Below are positions 5,632-8,142 of a stretch of DNA of 8,142 bases, piece by piece. Every line of letters starts with the position of its first letter. Position 1 is the first letter of the stretch. Origin of the DNA: Deltaproteobacteria bacterium (GTDB taxonomy: Bacteria > Desulfobacterota > Desulfobacteria > Desulfobacterales > JAUVKB01); NCBI GenBank assembly GCA_030596405.1, contig JAUVKB010000100.1, positions 1 to 8,142 of the forward strand. Direction: 5' to 3'. A program made the position numbers and the translations under genes. The notes beneath the pieces were generated by a model that saw only the letters and a list, made by a program, of their open reading frames with translations, was not told the DNA's origin and did no database searches.

Positions 5632-6650
5632 TGAATAGATCTCCCCGATATCTCGTGCTTTTACTGACAACAGAATGCAATCTTCACTGCGCATATTGCT
5701 ACAGAGAAGAATATGGCCCTGTTCAGATCATGCCACGGGAGATAGCTGAAAAAGGTTTGCGTCTTGCCGCTGCACCTGGCCATAGTTTTCATGTGCAAAT
5801 GACGGGAGGAGAACCCTGCCTTGAGCCGGAATTAATAGAATGGACGGCCTCCCTTGTTCGTAAAGAGGGCTGGCCTGCCACCATCGGGATTCAAACCAAT
5901 GGAACGGTTCTTAATGCTTCTTTGATAAAGATGTTTAAGCGTTACGATATTAAGGTGGGAGTCAGTCTGGATGGGCCTTTGGATTTTCATGAAAGGCTCA
6001 GGGGAAAGTTCAGTTCGACCCTCAGAGGTTTAAAGCTTTTGTGTGAGCAGGAAGTCCCTTTTCGAGTGACGTGCGTTATAACATGGCAAAACGTTGCTGC
6101 AATGGACAAACTGGCGTTGCTGCTCGGTTCTTTTTCCACGGCCAGGGGGCTTGCTTTGGATCTTCTGGTTTGCAAAGGGAATACACTAAAAAGCGGTTTT
6201 GTGAGCCCTCCATCTCCTGAAGAACTGAAAAACGGATTAAAGAAACTGGTGCATGCGTTGGCTTGGGTTAATAAAAATCGTTCCAATCCTATAAAGTTAA
6301 GGGAGCTGGAATCACTAAAGCAGGCTGCCAAAGAAGGTAGCCAGCCCCATTTTTGTCATGCGTCTAAAAGAGAGGCAATGGCGATTCATCCAGGCGGCAC
6401 AATTTATCCGTGCGCACAGACAGTGGGTGATCCTTGTTTTGCCTGTGGAACCGTTGAGACGGCAAATGAAGAAAATTTTTATTTGTTGGAAAAAAACAGC
6501 TTGCGGAGCGAACAATGCAATGATTGTCCTGTTTCAGGATTTTGTCCCGGCGATTGCCCCGGCAGGCTGTATTATAACGACGTCCGAACCGGACGTCTTG
6601 CATGTGTAATGTATCAGGCCTTATGGGAAGAATACGTAAAGGAGTCTTAA
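5631..6650 (+). CDS. Radical SAM/SPASM domain protein (likely peptide or protein maturase)
   Basis: The product has 339 residues. The N-terminal radical SAM domain has the [4Fe-4S] motif CNLHCAYC (C16, C20, C23) and the SAM-binding GGEP (59-62). Next come IGIQTNGT (85-92) and GVSLDGPLDFHERLRG (110-125), typical of the anSME/peptide-maturase branch. The C-terminal SPASM domain has C242, C261 in HPGGTIYPC, then C296-x2-C299-x5-C305-x3-C309 and C325, enough to ligate auxiliary iron-sulfur clusters. Enzymes of this build modify ribosomal peptides or install a formylglycine in a partner protein. No short precursor peptide gene is visible beside it in this window. Its ATG shares one base with the btuD stop, with no strong ribosome site, so it is probably made by translational coupling. 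Candidate partners are the operon's own proteins or a peptide encoded elsewhere; a CbpB-type peptide maturase is one family to test. Confidence 0.88.
   Translation: MNRSPRYLVLLLTTECNLHCAYCYREEYGPVQIMPREIAEKGLRLAAAPGHSFHVQMTGGEPCLEPELIEWTASLVRKEGWPATIGIQTNGTVLNASLIKMFKRYDIKVGVSLDGPLDFHERLRGKFSSTLRGLKLLCEQEVPFRVTCVITWQNVAAMDKLALLLGSFSTARGLALDLLVCKGNTLKSGFVSPPSPEELKNGLKKLVHALAWVNKNRSNPIKLRELESLKQAAKEGSQPHFCHASKREAMAIHPGGTIYPCAQTVGDPCFACGTVETANEENFYLLEKNSLRSEQCNDCPVSGFCPGDCPGRLYYNDVRTGRLACVMYQALWEEYVKES
6638..6644 (+). promoter_or_regulatory. Ribosome binding site of cobN
   Basis: AAAGGAG lies 6 bases before ATG 6651 and within the last codons of the radical SAM gene. It sets the cobN start immediately after that gene's TAA. 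Confidence 0.85.
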
Positions 6651-8142
6651 ATGAAAGCTTTTACCCTTTGTTATTTTAGCGCGCATTCCATGGAGATCCC
6701 GTCTTTGAGCGCAGGTGTACGGCAATATGAAAAACAGGGCGGAAAAATCAGGGTTATTGCCAGGACAGGCCGGCAGCTTTTTGATGAATCACGCATAAAA
6801 GCCTTTGTCAAAGATGCGCTTGCTTCCGACGTTGTTTTGATCATCCTTCATGGCGGCAAGGAATCCTGCCCTGCCTTTGATGTTCTTATGGAAGCTGTTC
6901 TGGAAAAGAAGAATAATAGCGAAAAAACACCCTATTTGCATATCCATCCCCAGGGGAGTGATGAAGACGGCCTTTTTGCCGCAAAAGAGTATGATCATGA
7001 TTTCGGCACTGAAAGATGGGACACCTTGAACCGTTACCTGATGCACGGCGGGCGGATGAATTTTTATAACCTGTTTTCCTGTCTCCATAATTTATTATTT
7101 CAGGATAAGGTTTTGTGTAATCCTCCGGAAAGTCTTCCCCAGGAGGGGATTTATCATCCTGACTCTTCAGGAATTCCGGACCCAAAAGAGTACCTGAAAC
7201 AAAAAATAGACCCAAAAAAAATCACAGTCGGTATCTGGTTTTATCAATCCTACTGGCTAAATGACAACCTGATCTACATAGACGCTATTATCCGTGAGAT
7301 AGAACGTTGCGGCGCCAACGTTATATGCGTGTTTCATCTCAGGTATAAGGATGCCGGGCGGGGCAATTTAGGCGCCGATTATGTTGTGGAACAATTTTTC
7401 ATGGAAGACGGAAAACCTGTCATTGATGTTCTGATCAGTCCCATGATGTTTTCCCTGACCCTGTCCGCTCCCGAGTATAAAGATCTGCTGCCGCGCTTAA
7501 ATGTTCCTTTTATCCAGGCTATAACCACCATGAATCCTTATGCCGAGTGGAAAGAGAGCCTGCAAGGGGTATCTACCATGGATGTTTCCTATTCGGTGGC
7601 CCAGCCTGAATTTGACGGGGCGCTTATTACCGTGCCTGTTGCCACGCGGGAAGAAGAAGATATTGATCCGCTCACCGGCGCTCTTCTGTCGAAAAATATG
7701 CCGATATCCGACCGGATCAAAAAAATGGTTTCCCTTTCCTTAAACTGGGCAAGATTGCGTAAAATAGAAAATCAGGATAAACGGATTGCCGTAATTTTTC
7801 ATCATTATCCGCCGAGAAACGACCGGATCGGCTGTGCTGCCGGTCTGGACAGTTTTGAGAGTGTAAAGCTTCTTTTGGACAGGATGAAAAAAGAAGGCTA
7901 TCAGATTGATCAGACCTATGAAACCGGAGATGAACTGGCAAAAGATCTGCTCGATAAGATGACCTGCGATCAGCGCTGGCTGACACCCGAACGTATGGCA
8001 CAAAGGGCCGAAGCCCACGCGGGAAGAGATTTGTTTTTGCCGTGGCACAAGGCTCTGCCTCAATCCATCAGGGAAAAAATGACGGCGGACTGGGGCGAAA
8101 TCCCCGGAGATCTTTTTGTGCATGAAGAAAAGATGCATTTTG
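6651..8142 (+). CDS. cobN: CobN-like cobaltochelatase large subunit, 5' part (runs off the right edge)
   Basis: The frame is open from ATG 6651 to the end of the window, giving the first 497 residues of a protein that is usually about 1200-1300 residues. CobN is the porphyrin-binding subunit of the ATP-dependent chelatase that inserts cobalt into hydrogenobyrinate diamide; its relatives ChlH/BchH insert magnesium into protoporphyrin. Family features here are VGIWFYQSYWLNDNLIYIDA with IIREIERCGANVICVFHLR after it (about 191-228), then PFIQAITTMNPYAEW and SVAQPEFDGALITVPVATR, and finally KRIAVIFHHYPPRNDRIGCA (about 378-397) followed by GLDSFESVKLLLDRMKKEGY. No frameshift or internal stop was found. 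The AAA+ partners (CobS/CobT or ChlI/ChlD type) are not in view. In this operon it could insert, or remove, metal in an imported or home-made corrinoid; the sequence does not say which. Confidence 0.92.
   Translation, partial: MKAFTLCYFSAHSMEIPSLSAGVRQYEKQGGKIRVIARTGRQLFDESRIKAFVKDALASDVVLIILHGGKESCPAFDVLMEAVLEKKNNSEKTPYLHIHPQGSDEDGLFAAKEYDHDFGTERWDTLNRYLMHGGRMNFYNLFSCLHNLLFQDKVLCNPPESLPQEGIYHPDSSGIPDPKEYLKQKIDPKKITVGIWFYQSYWLNDNLIYIDAIIREIERCGANVICVFHLRYKDAGRGNLGADYVVEQFFMEDGKPVIDVLISPMMFSLTLSAPEYKDLLPRLNVPFIQAITTMNPYAEWKESLQGVSTMDVSYSVAQPEFDGALITVPVATREEEDIDPLTGALLSKNMPISDRIKKMVSLSLNWARLRKIENQDKRIAVIFHHYPPRNDRIGCAAGLDSFESVKLLLDRMKKEGYQIDQTYETGDELAKDLLDKMTCDQRWLTPERMAQRAEAHAGRDLFLPWHKALPQSIREKMTADWGEIPGDLFVHEEKMHF

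Noticed and set aside
7740..8138. A minus-strand 132-codon frame opposite cobN.
   Set aside because: It is a shadow of the cobN frame, which has clear family motifs over the same bases.

Overview
The window reads as one cobalamin (vitamin B12)-controlled transport operon on the + strand, preceded by a short decayed fragment of another gene. The organism is most likely a strictly anaerobic, sulfate-reducer-like member of the Desulfobacterota. This rests on the moderate GC content, the mix of a BtuFCD importer, a CobN-type chelatase, a SPASM radical SAM enzyme and CcsA/ResB-like membrane proteins, and a credible selenocysteine codon, since marine members of that group are known to be selenoprotein-rich. 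The taxonomic call is inference; no marker gene is present.

Layout. Bases 3-134 hold the end of a broken reading frame that looks like the N-terminal domain of a tyrosine recombinase or integron integrase. It ends in a stop within a 12-bp tandem duplication (123-146). A consensus TTGACA promoter (193-221) leads into a cobalamin riboswitch (241-395) and a strong intrinsic terminator (472-516). Six genes follow with almost no spacing: a CcsA-like membrane protein (557-1417), a short ResB-like membrane protein (1414-2223), a BtuF-type lipoprotein (2220-3359), the BtuC permease (3356-4399), a BtuD ATPase with an extra C-terminal domain (4396-5631) and a SPASM radical SAM enzyme (5631-6650). A seventh, the CobN-like chelatase large subunit, starts at 6651 and runs off the right edge. 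Four junctions are ATGA overlaps and one is TAATG.

The main discovery is in btuF. Its frame carries an in-frame TGA (3027-3029, codon 270), which a standard gene caller would take as the end of a 269-residue protein. The same frame then stays open for another 109 codons that encode the rest of the C-terminal lobe of a BtuF-type binding protein. It ends exactly in an ATGA overlap with btuC. Twenty bases after the TGA is a perfect 8-bp hairpin (3042-3061) with loop GUUU, which meets the bacterial SECIS rules. The protein is therefore probably a 379-residue selenoprotein. By eye, Sec270 falls at the position of a substrate-cleft tryptophan of E. coli BtuF, so it could contact the corrinoid directly.

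How the genes may work together. The riboswitch turns the operon off when cobalamin is plentiful. BtuF, BtuC and BtuD import a corrinoid or related tetrapyrrole. CobN is a metal chelatase for corrin-type rings. The CcsA/ResB pair normally moves and holds heme at the outer face of the membrane, and its place here suggests a heme- or corrinoid-linked redox step next to the binding protein. The radical SAM enzyme has the layout of peptide or protein maturases, but its substrate is not visible. Because btuC starts on the last codon of btuF, beyond the Sec codon, selenium supply may also control importer production.
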